Below are positions 48,598-56,544 of a DNA stretch of 64,000 nucleotides, in pieces; position 1 is the stretch's first letter, and each line of letters starts with the position of its first letter. The DNA is taken from NCBI RefSeq assembly GCF_018131075.1, contig NZ_JAFCLS010000012.1, positions 1 to 64,000 on the forward strand. The letters run 5' to 3'. The notes under the pieces are model-generated. The model was given only the letters and a program-made list of their open reading frames with translations, did not search any database and was not told where the DNA came from. The translations under genes and the position numbers were made by a program. The DNA comes from Bradyrhizobium sp. JYMT SZCCT0428 (GTDB taxonomy: Bacteria > Pseudomonadota > Alphaproteobacteria > Rhizobiales > Xanthobacteraceae).

Positions 48598-51284
48598 GTA
48601 CGATGACGATCAACGGCCGTGTCGCCCCCCTGCCCGACGACCTCGACGCGATGCTGATCGATGTGGTCAGAAGCGATCTCGACCTCACCGGCACCAAGCT
48701 CGTCTGCGGCGCCGGCGTTTGCGGCGCCTGCACCGTGCTGGTGGATGGCGCGCCGGTGGCGAGTTGCCTGATGCCGGCCCGCGCCGCCGCCGGCAAGACC
48801 GTCACCACGGTCGAGGGCATCGGCGCCGAAAAGCTGCACCCGGTGCAGAAGGCGTTCATGGTGCACGATGCGCTGCAATGCGGGTTCTGCACGCCGGGCT
48901 TCATCGTCGAGGCCGCGGCGTTTCACGACCACTGGCGGGCAACACGAGGAACGGCAACACCTTCGCGCGACGACATCGGCGCTGTCCTGTCGGGGCATCT
49001 GTGCCGCTGCGGCGCCTATGACGGCATCTTCAGCGCGGTGGCCGCGGCCTGCAGCGGCCAGTTCGACGGCGGCGACATCGTCTCGCCGCGCGTCGAGGCG
49101 CGCGACAAGGTGACGGGTGCGGCGAAATATACCGTCGACATCCGTCATGAAGGCCAGCTCGAAGGCGTCATCCTGCGCTCGGAGATCGCGCATGGCAAAA
49201 TCGGCGAACTCGATTTCGCGCCCGCGCTGGCGCTGCCGGGTGTCGGCGCCGCGATCTCGCTGCTCGCCGAAGACCGTATCGTCCGCTTTGTCGGCCAGCC
49301 CATCGCCGCCGTCGCGGCAAGCGACCGCAAGACCGCGCTGGCGGCGATTGCCGCGATCAAAATGTCCAGCGAAAAGCTGCCCTCGGTGATCGGGCTCGAT
49401 GAAGCCCGCAAGCCGAATGCGCCGGTGGTGTTCGAAAAGGCGGACCGCAAGAAAGCCGGCAACGTCTCCGAAGGCGGCGGCTCGCCGGCGCCGTGGAAGG
49501 CGAATATCCGCGGACCCTCGGCGGCGTTCTCGCTCAAGCCCAAGCTGGTGCGAAGCTGGGTCGAAAGCGCGCGTCAGGAGAAAAATCCATTGTTGGTCGA
49601 AGGCGTATTCCGCACCGGCACGCAATCGCATACCTGCCTGGAGCCGCACGCCACTGTCGCGCATTTCGAGGGCGACCGCCTCACCGTGCACGCCTCGACG
49701 CAGAGCGTGTTCCATCTGATGGAGCTGATCGCCAAGCGCTACAAGCTCGACCACGACAAGATCCGCGTCATCGCCGATCACGTCGGCGGCGGTTTCGGCT
49801 CGAAGGCCAGCCTCGGCGCGGAGACGACGATCGCGATCGATCTGGCGCGCGCCGCCAACGCGCCAGTCCGCGTCGCCTTCGACCGCCACGAAGAACTTTC
49901 GGTGACCGGCTATCGGCCGGCGTCGGAGGTCAGGATCGCGCTGCTGCCGTCCGAGCAAGGCGGCTTGAAAGCGCTGTCGGTGACCGCCTATGCCGACACC
50001 GGCGCCGCGATCAATTCCACCATCGCAACCCTGGCGCGGCTGATCTATCCGGCCGAAGGCAAGGAGCTCGCCGATTTCGACGTCATCAGCAATCTGCCGC
50101 CGGGCGCGGCGTTCCGCGGGCCCGGCGGACCACCGATGGCGTTCGCGGTGGAGCAGGCGATCGACGAAGCCGCGCTGCGGATGAAGGTCGATCCGATCGA
50201 GCTGCGCAAACGCTGGGATACCGATCCCAACCGGCGGCGGCTTTATGAATGGGCGCAAGGGCTCGACGTCTGGCGCAACCGGAAATCACCGGCCGAGCAG
50301 ACCGGCCGCTATCGCCGCGGCGTCGGCATCGCCACCGGCTACTGGCTTTATCTCTGGCAACCCGGCTCGAAGGTCGAAGTGTCGGTCAAGGGCGGCCGCC
50401 TGATCGCGAGCACCGCGATCCAGGATATCGGAACCGGCAGCCGCACCGTGATCGCGAATACGGTGGCGCGCGAATTCGGCCTTGAACCGCACGAGGTCGA
50501 GGTTCACATCGGCGATTCCAAACTGCCGGTAGGCCCGGGCTCGGGCGGCAGCCGCACCACCGCCTCGGTGGTGCCGCCGACATTGCTCGCGATTCAAAAG
50601 CTCAAGGCCGCGATCGAAAAAAATGCAAAGCGAAAGCCGGCGCCGGGCTCCAATGCACCGTGGCGCGAATTGCTGGCGGCCTCCCCCGACCTCACCGCAT
50701 CAGGCGTGCGGCCGGAGGACAGCAACCAGACGGCGCCGGGCGTCGAGTCGCCGCTGAAGCAGGTGGGGATTCTGGGCTGGATCTTCGGCAAGATGATGCG
50801 CTGGATGTCCAACATGGTGATCGGCGCCGGCGTGCCGAGTTCGGTGCAGGTGATCGAGGTCGAAGTCGATACCTGGCTCGGCCATGTCCGCGTCCTCAAC
50901 GTCCACACCGGCATTGCGGTGGGCAAGATCGCAGCGCCGGCACTGGCGCGAAGCCAGGCGGCGGGCTCGGTCATTCAAGGCATCGGCTACGCGCTTTACG
51001 AAGCCCGCGAGATCGACGGGCGAACCGGCGATACGCTGAGTGGCGGGCTGGAGGATTATCGGATTCCGGGGATCGCCGACACGCCTGTGATCGACGTGCA
51101 TTTCGACGAAGCCGGTTTCGATCACGTGCTCGGCGGCAGCGTCGGCATCGGCGAGGTCGCGACCGTGCCGACGTCGCCGGCGGTCGCCAACGCGATCTAC
51201 AACGCCACCGGCATCCGGCCGATGGAGTTGCCGATCCGGCCTGATCGTTTGATATCGGCCCTGAAAGGGAGGGCCGCCGCATGA
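48594..51284 (+). CDS. Molybdenum hydroxylase with fused [2Fe-2S] and molybdopterin domains
   Basis: Xanthine dehydrogenase-family enzyme, probably an aldehyde or N-heterocycle oxidoreductase; substrate unknown. Residues 1-155 form the iron-sulfur subunit: plant-type ferredoxin cysteines in CGAGVCGAC with a later Cys, then the second [2Fe-2S] domain with CGFCTPG and HLCRCG. From about residue 160 (VEARDKVTGAAKY) comes the molybdopterin subunit with GGGFGSK, FRGPGGPP and the C-terminal GIGEV, whose Glu is the likely catalytic base. In most relatives these are separate proteins. The FAD subunit is encoded next, overlapping by four bases. Confidence 0.92.
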   Translation: MSTMTINGRVAPLPDDLDAMLIDVVRSDLDLTGTKLVCGAGVCGACTVLVDGAPVASCLMPARAAAGKTVTTVEGIGAEKLHPVQKAFMVHDALQCGFCTPGFIVEAAAFHDHWRATRGTATPSRDDIGAVLSGHLCRCGAYDGIFSAVAAACSGQFDGGDIVSPRVEARDKVTGAAKYTVDIRHEGQLEGVILRSEIAHGKIGELDFAPALALPGVGAAISLLAEDRIVRFVGQPIAAVAASDRKTALAAIAAIKMSSEKLPSVIGLDEARKPNAPVVFEKADRKKAGNVSEGGGSPAPWKANIRGPSAAFSLKPKLVRSWVESARQEKNPLLVEGVFRTGTQSHTCLEPHATVAHFEGDRLTVHASTQSVFHLMELIAKRYKLDHDKIRVIADHVGGGFGSKASLGAETTIAIDLARAANAPVRVAFDRHEELSVTGYRPASEVRIALLPSEQGGLKALSVTAYADTGAAINSTIATLARLIYPAEGKELADFDVISNLPPGAAFRGPGGPPMAFAVEQAIDEAALRMKVDPIELRKRWDTDPNRRRLYEWAQGLDVWRNRKSPAEQTGRYRRGVGIATGYWLYLWQPGSKVEVSVKGGRLIASTAIQDIGTGSRTVIANTVAREFGLEPHEVEVHIGDSKLPVGPGSGGSRTTASVVPPTLLAIQKLKAAIEKNAKRKPAPGSNAPWRELLAASPDLTASGVRPEDSNQTAPGVESPLKQVGILGWIFGKMMRWMSNMVIGAGVPSSVQVIEVEVDTWLGHVRVLNVHTGIAVGKIAAPALARSQAAGSVIQGIGYALYEAREIDGRTGDTLSGGLEDYRIPGIADTPVIDVHFDEAGFDHVLGGSVGIGEVATVPTSPAVANAIYNATGIRPMELPIRPDRLISALKGRAAA

Positions 51285-52189
51285 CACCAGCCATGACGAC
51301 CGAATTCCGCGCCGCCGGCACTGATCTTTCCGAACGCCGCCGCAGCGGCGTCTCGAAGGGCCCGCTGATGGATATCGTGCCCGCGTCTGACATCTCGGGC
51401 ATGAACTGGGGCGCCGACGGCACGCTGCGCATCGGCGCCTACACGACCATCGCCGCAATCGCCGCCGATCGAAGCATTGCCGCCGCCTATCCCGGCATTG
51501 CGGCATCGGCGCAGGGCCTCGCGACACCGCAGATCCGCCATCTCGCCACGCTCGGCGGCAATATCGCGCAGCGTTCACGCTGCTGGTATTTTCGAAATCC
51601 GCATATCGCCTGCCTGAAAAAGGGCGGCACCGATTGTCCGGCCCGGAGCGGCAATCATCTCTATCATGTCGCGTTCGATCTCGGCCCCTGCGTGGCGCCG
51701 CACCCTTCCACGATGGCGGCGGCGTTGCTGGCCTATGACGCGACCATCATCACCTATACGCGAAGCGGGCTTTCGATCCCGGATGTGCTCGGCGACGGCT
51801 CCAACGGCACCGTCGACAATTTGTTGCAGCCGGGCGAGATGATCCGGGGCATTGAACTGCCCAAGCCCTTGGAAGGCGAGCGCGCGGTTTACAAGCGCGC
51901 GATCAGCCGCGCCTATGCGGAATGGCCGCTGGTCGAGATCTGCGCCCGCGCGGTCATCAATGACGGCACGTTCCAGTTCATCCGCCTCACCGCCGGCGGC
52001 ATCGCGCCGGTGCCGCTGCGGCTGAAGGCGGCGGAAGGCGCCGTGCAAGGCAAGGCGGCCAATGCGTTGAACATTGAAGTAGCCGCCAAGCTTGCGACCT
52101 CGGGCGCAAAGCCGTTGCCGATGACGGGCTACAAGCTCGATCTCCTGGAAGGCGTGGTGCGGGATGTGCTGGAGAAGTTGGCTGCGTAA
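51281..52189 (+). CDS. Molybdenum hydroxylase FAD subunit, PaoB-like
   Basis: A 302-residue FAD-binding subunit (CoxM/XdhB family) that passes electrons from the Mo and Fe-S centres of the upstream fusion protein. It has AAGTDL near the N-terminus and TLGGNIAQ near residue 90. Four cysteines at 101, 111, 119 and 137 (RCWYFR, ACLKKGGTDC, GPCVAPHPS) match the arrangement that binds a [4Fe-4S] cluster in E. coli PaoB. The N-terminal part before AAGTDL is shorter than in most relatives. It overlaps the preceding gene by ATGA. Confidence 0.9.
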   Translation: MTPAMTTEFRAAGTDLSERRRSGVSKGPLMDIVPASDISGMNWGADGTLRIGAYTTIAAIAADRSIAAAYPGIAASAQGLATPQIRHLATLGGNIAQRSRCWYFRNPHIACLKKGGTDCPARSGNHLYHVAFDLGPCVAPHPSTMAAALLAYDATIITYTRSGLSIPDVLGDGSNGTVDNLLQPGEMIRGIELPKPLEGERAVYKRAISRAYAEWPLVEICARAVINDGTFQFIRLTAGGIAPVPLRLKAAEGAVQGKAANALNIEVAAKLATSGAKPLPMTGYKLDLLEGVVRDVLEKLAA

Positions 52190-52195
52190 GATTTC

Positions 52196-52284
52196 GTAGG
52201 GTGGGCAAAGGCGCGCAGGCGCCGTGCCCACCATTACAACCGCGCGTGCCGATCGATGGGTACGCTTCGCTTTGCCCACCCTAC
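52196..52284. repeat. Palindromic intergenic repeat, family D copy 2
   Basis: Inverted repeat with ends GTAGGGTGGGCAAAGGCG and CTTTGCCCACCCTAC. It lies between the convergent 3' ends of the FAD subunit and extensin genes, matching the copy at 46599-46724, and may act as a shared terminator. Confidence 0.88.
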
Positions 52285-52294
52285 AGACCTGGGG

Positions 52295-53509
52295 CTAATG
52301 CCCGTCGAACTCGTCTTCTTCGTTGACCTTGCTGGAGTGCCGGTGCGCCCTCCTGCCGCCGAGCGAACCCGTCATGTAGGGTTCGCGCGATGACGCGTAG
52401 GAACTGCGCCCTCCGGCCCTACCCGCGACCTGATCGCCGGAGACCGCTGCCGGCTGGCAGATCACCCGCCCGCTGGATCGGCGCATCAGATCGACGTGGA
52501 TGTGGTCCTCGTGGTGACGGTTGGAGCCCGGCGCCAGCACGGTGTTGAACTGCTGGCAGGCGCTCGCCTGCACATCGCGCAGAAAGCCCTGCTCTTCCGG
52601 CATGCCGCGCCAGCCGCCCTTTACCGTCACGCGCCTGCCATCGGCCAGCGTAAAGGAGGCGATATCGAGCGCGTTGCCAAAAGCGTGTTCGGAAATATGC
52701 GAGTTCGGATTGCCGTTCATGCCGCGGCAGGAATAGGCGGAGATCTGCCTGATCTCGACCACGCGCACGCCGAACCAGCGCTGAGCGGCAGGCTGCACCG
52801 AATCGGCAAGCCAGCGGTCGAGCACCGAGACGATCGGACAGGCCAGCGTCGCGGTCGGCTTGATCGCGACCGGTCCCACCGTGTTGACGGGATCGCCCAG
52901 CGTCGGCCCGAGCCGCGGCGGCGGCGCGGCGGCGGGCGCCTGCGAATAGGGTGCCGGTGAATAATTCGGGGATGACGGGTAGCGGTCGCGCGGCGGATAG
53001 GAAGGCGCGGCCATGTAAGAGCCGCGCGGGTCGCGCGATTGCGGCGCGCCTTCGGCCGGCAGATCGATTTCGTCGTCCTGCTGGGCCACGCCCGGCGCGG
53101 TCAGCGAGATCGGCCCGTTGGACGGCGCGCCATAGCTCGGCTGGCGCAGCGCCGTATCGGAATAGGTCTGCGACGGTGCGGCGGCAGGCGCCGGCCGGAC
53201 CGGCCAGCGCGGCTGGTTGCCGATCGTGCCGGGCGGCCGCAACTCGTCGGCGAAACCGAAACTGGGGCTGCCTTCGCCGAGGGCTGCGACTTTCAGCGGA
53301 AATTGCGCGCCACAGGCGCCGGGACCGGAAATCGGGTCAATCCGGACCAGTTCGGGGGTCTCCTTGACCGCTCCGGACTTCAGGCATGCGACCTCGGCCT
53401 CGGCCCGCCACGGTTCACGCTCGGCGGACTGAAACAGTCCGCGGCCGCAACCCGCCAAGGAGACAAGGACGAAGGAGCCGACGAGATACAAACGAACTCC
53501 ACGCGTCAT
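52295..53509 (-). CDS. Extensin-like C-terminal domain lipoprotein
   Basis: A 404-residue outer-envelope protein. The signal has a lipobox LAGC with Cys at residue 21. A long Pro/Ser/Ala/Gln-rich low-complexity region (about 90-210) follows. The extensin-like C-terminal domain (about 220-350) has SVLDRWLADSVQPAA, SEHAFGNALDIASF and HHEDHIHVDL, whose His and Asp residues suit a zinc D,D-carboxypeptidase/VanY-like fold. A cell-wall peptidase role is plausible but unproven for this family. It converges on the molybdenum hydroxylase operon. Confidence 0.88.
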   Translation of the reverse strand: MTRGVRLYLVGSFVLVSLAGCGRGLFQSAEREPWRAEAEVACLKSGAVKETPELVRIDPISGPGACGAQFPLKVAALGEGSPSFGFADELRPPGTIGNQPRWPVRPAPAAAPSQTYSDTALRQPSYGAPSNGPISLTAPGVAQQDDEIDLPAEGAPQSRDPRGSYMAAPSYPPRDRYPSSPNYSPAPYSQAPAAAPPPRLGPTLGDPVNTVGPVAIKPTATLACPIVSVLDRWLADSVQPAAQRWFGVRVVEIRQISAYSCRGMNGNPNSHISEHAFGNALDIASFTLADGRRVTVKGGWRGMPEEQGFLRDVQASACQQFNTVLAPGSNRHHEDHIHVDLMRRSSGRVICQPAAVSGDQVAGRAGGRSSYASSREPYMTGSLGGRRAHRHSSKVNEEDEFDGH

Positions 53510-53703
53510 CCGCGCACGTTCGGCGAATTTATTTAAGAAGTCTTCAACACGTTGATTTCATGAATCATTTACCATGTTGCCCGAAGCGGCCCGCTGTGGA
53601 CAGGCGGGGATGGACAGCAACGCTGACTTGTTTGGGCCGGGAACGCTTTGTTAGCCTAAAGCGTTATGAGCGGGCACGACGTGAACCAAGGGAGTATTCC
53701 CAT

Positions 53704-53787
53704 ATGACCATGGTCAGCAGACTGAGCGTTGTAACCGCGTATCTCGCATTCGCCTTCGTCGGCGCCATTGTGATCGGCGTGTTCTAG
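53704..53787 (+). CDS. 27-residue single-helix membrane microprotein
   Basis: A tiny ORF encoding 27 residues: MTMVSRLSVV followed by TAYLAFAFVGAIVIGVF, essentially one membrane helix with one Arg near the N-terminus. A GGGAG ribosome binding site lies about 10 bases before the ATG, and a strong hairpin terminator follows 39 bp after the stop. This gives a complete ribosome site-ORF-terminator unit. Codons are GC3-rich in the C-terminal half. Function unknown; it lies between the divergent extensin gene and the convergent DUF2147 gene. Confidence 0.7.
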   Translation: MTMVSRLSVVTAYLAFAFVGAIVIGVF

Positions 53788-53826
53788 GCTTCCCCTTCCA
53801 GGCGTGAAGCCAATCGAAAACTGTTC

Positions 53827-53849
53827 GCCCGGTGGTCACTCCACCGGGC
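53827..53849. terminator. Terminator after the microprotein
   Basis: Perfect 9-bp hairpin GCCCGGTGG / CCACCGGGC with a TCACT loop, followed by ATTTTC. It lies between the microprotein stop and the end of the convergent DUF2147 gene, and may serve both. Confidence 0.85.
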
Positions 53850-53866
53850 ATTTTCATGCGTGATGA

Positions 53867-54799
53867 CTACGACCGCGGCTCCGCAAAAGTCTGTCGCGAT
53901 GACATCAGGCTTTCCGCTGTAGTGGTGATCGGCCTAGCGTTGATCCGCCGCCAGTTATTGCCCGAGCAGTAGAAGCGGCCGAGCGCGCAGGCTTCGACGC
54001 GCAGCGTGTTCTGGCCTTTCAAATCCATGGTGCCGTAATAGGTGTCGCCGCTGGCCTGGCTGTAGACGCTGCCGGTCCACTGCTTCTCGCTTTTCGGCTT
54101 CATGTTGATCAGGACGGCCTCACCCTTGTCGTTGGAGGACGAATTGAGCACGTAGCCGCACAGCGCGTTGCCGCATTTGGCGATACGTACCGATCCCTTG
54201 CCTTCGGTCTGCCAGTCTCCAACAGGCGTGTCGGCATCGTCGGCGAAATCATGCGAGACCCGCGAAATCTGCGGCACGGCCACCGGCGTCGGGCGCGCCG
54301 GCTCGGCCGGCTTCGCAACCGGTGGCGCAGGCGGCGGTGGTGGCGCGGGCGGAACAGCGAGTGTTGCCGGCGGAGCGGGCGACTGCGGCACAGGCACGAT
54401 TTGCGTCGCGGCGGCGGCCGGCCTGTACACGGCCGGCGGCGGAGCGGTTACGGATTGAACCGGCGGCGGCGCGACCGCCGGTGCGGTTGGTAATGTCCTC
54501 GTCGACTCGCTGATCCTGCGATCATCGCGATAGCGATCACCGTCGTTGTAACGATCACGGTCGTCATAACGACCTCGGTCGTCATAGCGATCCCGGTCGT
54601 TATAACGACCTCGGTCGTCATAACGAATGCGGTTGCGCGAGGTGCCCGAAATAGAAACCGACGCGCAGGAGGTCGAACGGCAATATCTGGACGCGTCGAT
54701 CTGGATGCGATGGCCGCCGACCACGAATGAGATCGAGTCGCCGGCATAGGCGGGCGGACTGAGCAGCATTAGCGCGGCGAGAAAACAGAAACGCTTCAT
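53867..54799 (-). CDS. Exported DUF2147-domain protein with RYDDRG repeats
   Basis: A 310-residue secreted protein. It has a signal peptide (MKRFCFLAALMLLSPPAYAG), a short N-terminal beta segment with two cysteines, then a tandem hexapeptide region of RY(D/N)DR(G/D) type (about residues 55-95), a Pro/Ala-rich linker, and a C-terminal DUF2147 domain (about 195-295: GNALCGYVLNSS, WTGSVYSQASGDTYYGTM, LRVEACALGRFYCSGNNWRR). DUF2147 proteins are periplasmic; their function is poorly known. It is a divergent paralogue of the next gene, sharing the N-terminal and DUF2147 parts. The ATG has GGGGAGGG upstream. Confidence 0.85.
   Translation of the reverse strand: MKRFCFLAALMLLSPPAYAGDSISFVVGGHRIQIDASRYCRSTSCASVSISGTSRNRIRYDDRGRYNDRDRYDDRGRYDDRDRYNDGDRYRDDRRISESTRTLPTAPAVAPPPVQSVTAPPPAVYRPAAAATQIVPVPQSPAPPATLAVPPAPPPPPAPPVAKPAEPARPTPVAVPQISRVSHDFADDADTPVGDWQTEGKGSVRIAKCGNALCGYVLNSSSNDKGEAVLINMKPKSEKQWTGSVYSQASGDTYYGTMDLKGQNTLRVEACALGRFYCSGNNWRRINARPITTTAESLMSSRQTFAEPRS
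54522..54629. repeat. 18-bp tandem repeat inside the DUF2147 gene
   Basis: About five to six imperfect copies of an 18-bp unit of the type CGGTCGTCATAACGACCT, best aligned at 54558-54575, 54576-54593, 54594-54611 and 54612-54629. Each encodes a six-residue RYDDRG/RYNDRD unit on the minus strand. The 18-bp unit keeps the frame, so copy number can change without breaking the gene. Confidence 0.85.
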
Positions 54800-54966
54800 C
54801 GGACCCTCCCCGGATTAAGCGCAAAGGCTAGGCCGCGGGCGGTTCCCTGGATGTGATTTGCGTCACCTGGCTCCCCGTGACCTACGTCACAGAAGGCGCG
54901 GCCGGCCGGGCATAGGGTCCCGCGCAAGTTCATCGCCAACCAATTCAAGCCGCCCAGGAGGCTCTC

Positions 54967-55785
54967 ATGAAGAAGCTCTACATCCTCGCAGCCCTGCTGT
55001 TGGCCACCACCTCGGCCCATGCCGGTGGCATCTCGTTCCAGATCGAAGGCCAGCGCGTCTACATCGAAGCGCCGCGCGGCTGTGCCTCGCTGTCCTGCAT
55101 CAACATCACGGCGCCCGGCTTCAAGGGCCTCAAGTCCAACCGCTACGACGATGATGACGATGTCGCACCGGCGCCGGCACGGCCTGCGTACAGCGACTCC
55201 AAGCGCTATAATGACGATGATTACGCCCCGGCGGCCGGCAAGCCCCGTTACAAGGGTTACCAGGCGAAGCGCTACAACGACGATGACTATGCGGCAGCGC
55301 CTCCAAGGCAGGACCGCCTTCCGGCCCCGGCTCCTGATCAGGCGGCGGCACCTGCCCCCGCCCCGGCTCCGGCTCCGACCACCTACGCCGCCGCGCCTCC
55401 GCAAGCCGACGTCGCACCGCCGGCACCTCCTCCGGCTGCCGAGCAGGCGCCTGCCAGGTACTCAGCTCCGGCTCCGGTTGACGCTGGCCCCGCATTCGAT
55501 CCGAACTCGCCGATCGGCGTCTGGGCCACCGAAGAAAACAAGGGCAATGTCCGCATCGAGCAGTGCGGCGACAATCTCTGCGGCTACGCCGTCAAGACCG
55601 GCGAAAAGATCCTGATCAACATGAGACCGCAGGGCTCGAAATGGGCCGGCCGGATCAACGATCCCGATAGCGGCCGCAAGTACGACTCGACAATGTCGAT
55701 GAAGAGCAACGGCTCGCTCCGCGTGCAGGGCTGCGCCTTCGGCGGCATGTTCTGCGGCGGCCAGACCTGGAAGCGCGTGAGCTGA
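54967..55785 (+). CDS. Exported DUF2147-domain protein, second paralogue
   Basis: A 272-residue secreted protein with a signal peptide (MKKLYILAALLLATTSAHAG), an N-terminal segment ISFQIEGQRVYIEAPRGCAS, acidic and Tyr-rich patches (RYDDDDD, RYNDDDYA), a Pro/Ala-rich linker, and a C-terminal DUF2147 domain (about 180-272: EQCGDNLCGYAV, KWAGRINDPDSGRKYDSTM, LRVQGCAFGGMFCGGQTW). It mirrors the divergent gene at 53867-54799, but its repeat region is acidic rather than Arg-rich. AGGAGG precedes the ATG. A strong terminator follows. Confidence 0.87.
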   Translation: MKKLYILAALLLATTSAHAGGISFQIEGQRVYIEAPRGCASLSCINITAPGFKGLKSNRYDDDDDVAPAPARPAYSDSKRYNDDDYAPAAGKPRYKGYQAKRYNDDDYAAAPPRQDRLPAPAPDQAAAPAPAPAPAPTTYAAAPPQADVAPPAPPPAAEQAPARYSAPAPVDAGPAFDPNSPIGVWATEENKGNVRIEQCGDNLCGYAVKTGEKILINMRPQGSKWAGRINDPDSGRKYDSTMSMKSNGSLRVQGCAFGGMFCGGQTWKRVS

Positions 55786-55806
55786 TCTTTCTTCAAGCTG
55801 GACGTG

Positions 55807-55840
55807 AAAGGGCCTCGTGACACGTCACGCGGCCCTTTTC
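55807..55840 (+). terminator. Terminator after the second DUF2147 gene
   Basis: Hairpin AAAGGGCC / GGCCCTTT with an extended inner stem CGTGAC / GTCACG, followed by TTTTCGCGTTT, 21 bp after the stop codon. Confidence 0.85.
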
Positions 55841-56029
55841 GCGTTTCCATTCGTTAACGACTCCTTACTCGCGATCGACGACGAAACAATTCTCCGCGCG
55901 ACGAAACCGTTTTGGTCCCGCGACGAAGAAATCCCGAAACCAAGCCCGCGTAGTTCTCTTGCCCAACGAGGCGCCACCCGGCGCGCAACTCGGGCGCACC
56001 ACTCACCAAACCTGCAAGAGGGACACATC

Positions 56030-56350
56030 ATGGCTTTCGCACGCTCCACCATCCGTAACTGCCAATTGCTGATCGCGGCCACGCTTGCGTTCGGGATGCT
56101 GACCACCGTTTCCCAGGCCCATACGCCAGAGCAGGAACAGATGTGCGCCGGCGACGCGATGCGGCTGTGCGGAGCGGAAATTCCTGATGTCGATCGCGTC
56201 ACCGCCTGCATGATCCGGCAGCGCGCGTCGCTGAGCGACGGCTGCAAGGCCGTATTCCGCTACGAGCCCCCGGCCGCGACACCCGTCAGCTACGCGCCGT
56301 CGGCCAAGCCGTCGAAGCCGATGAACCTGACCCCGCACAAGCGCGGCTGA
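56030..56350 (+). CDS. Small exported cysteine-containing protein
   Basis: A 106-residue protein with a signal peptide (MAFARSTIRNCQLLIAATLAFGM, cleavage after SQA). The mature part is about 77 residues and has four cysteines in MCAGDAMRLCGAEIPD, TACMIRQ and DGCKAVF, likely two disulfides, like short periplasmic Cys-rich repeat proteins of Bradyrhizobium. A Pro/Lys-rich tail follows. Function unknown. GAGGG lies 7 bases before the ATG. The frame is open upstream to 55817 but without coding features. Confidence 0.8.
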   Translation: MAFARSTIRNCQLLIAATLAFGMLTTVSQAHTPEQEQMCAGDAMRLCGAEIPDVDRVTACMIRQRASLSDGCKAVFRYEPPAATPVSYAPSAKPSKPMNLTPHKRG

Positions 56351-56375
56351 TCAACACTCTATGTAAGCTGAGATG

Positions 56376-56406
56376 GCGCCATGCCCGGCGATGCCGGACG
56401 TGGCGC
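56376..56406 (+). terminator. Possible terminator after the Cys-containing protein
   Basis: Hairpin GCGCCA / TGGCGC with an inner CCGGC / GCCGG stem, followed by TTGTCCGTTTTG, 25 bp after the stop. The T run is interrupted, so its strength is uncertain. Confidence 0.55.
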
Positions 56407-56544
56407 TTGTCCGTTTTGCCTGACCATGACAACAAGGCGGAAACGTTCATCCCGCATTCAGCCAGGCAGCGCTGAAATCTCACCGCCGCTCCTCGCCCTC
56501 GTCTCTCCCTGGTTTCCCGCCCTGATTTCCCGGAACTCCCCTTG

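Noticed and set aside
48408..50258. A 616-codon open frame on the minus strand opposite the molybdenum hydroxylase
   Set aside because: Arg/Ala/Gly/His-rich composition with no domain, antisense to an intact enzyme with many motifs.
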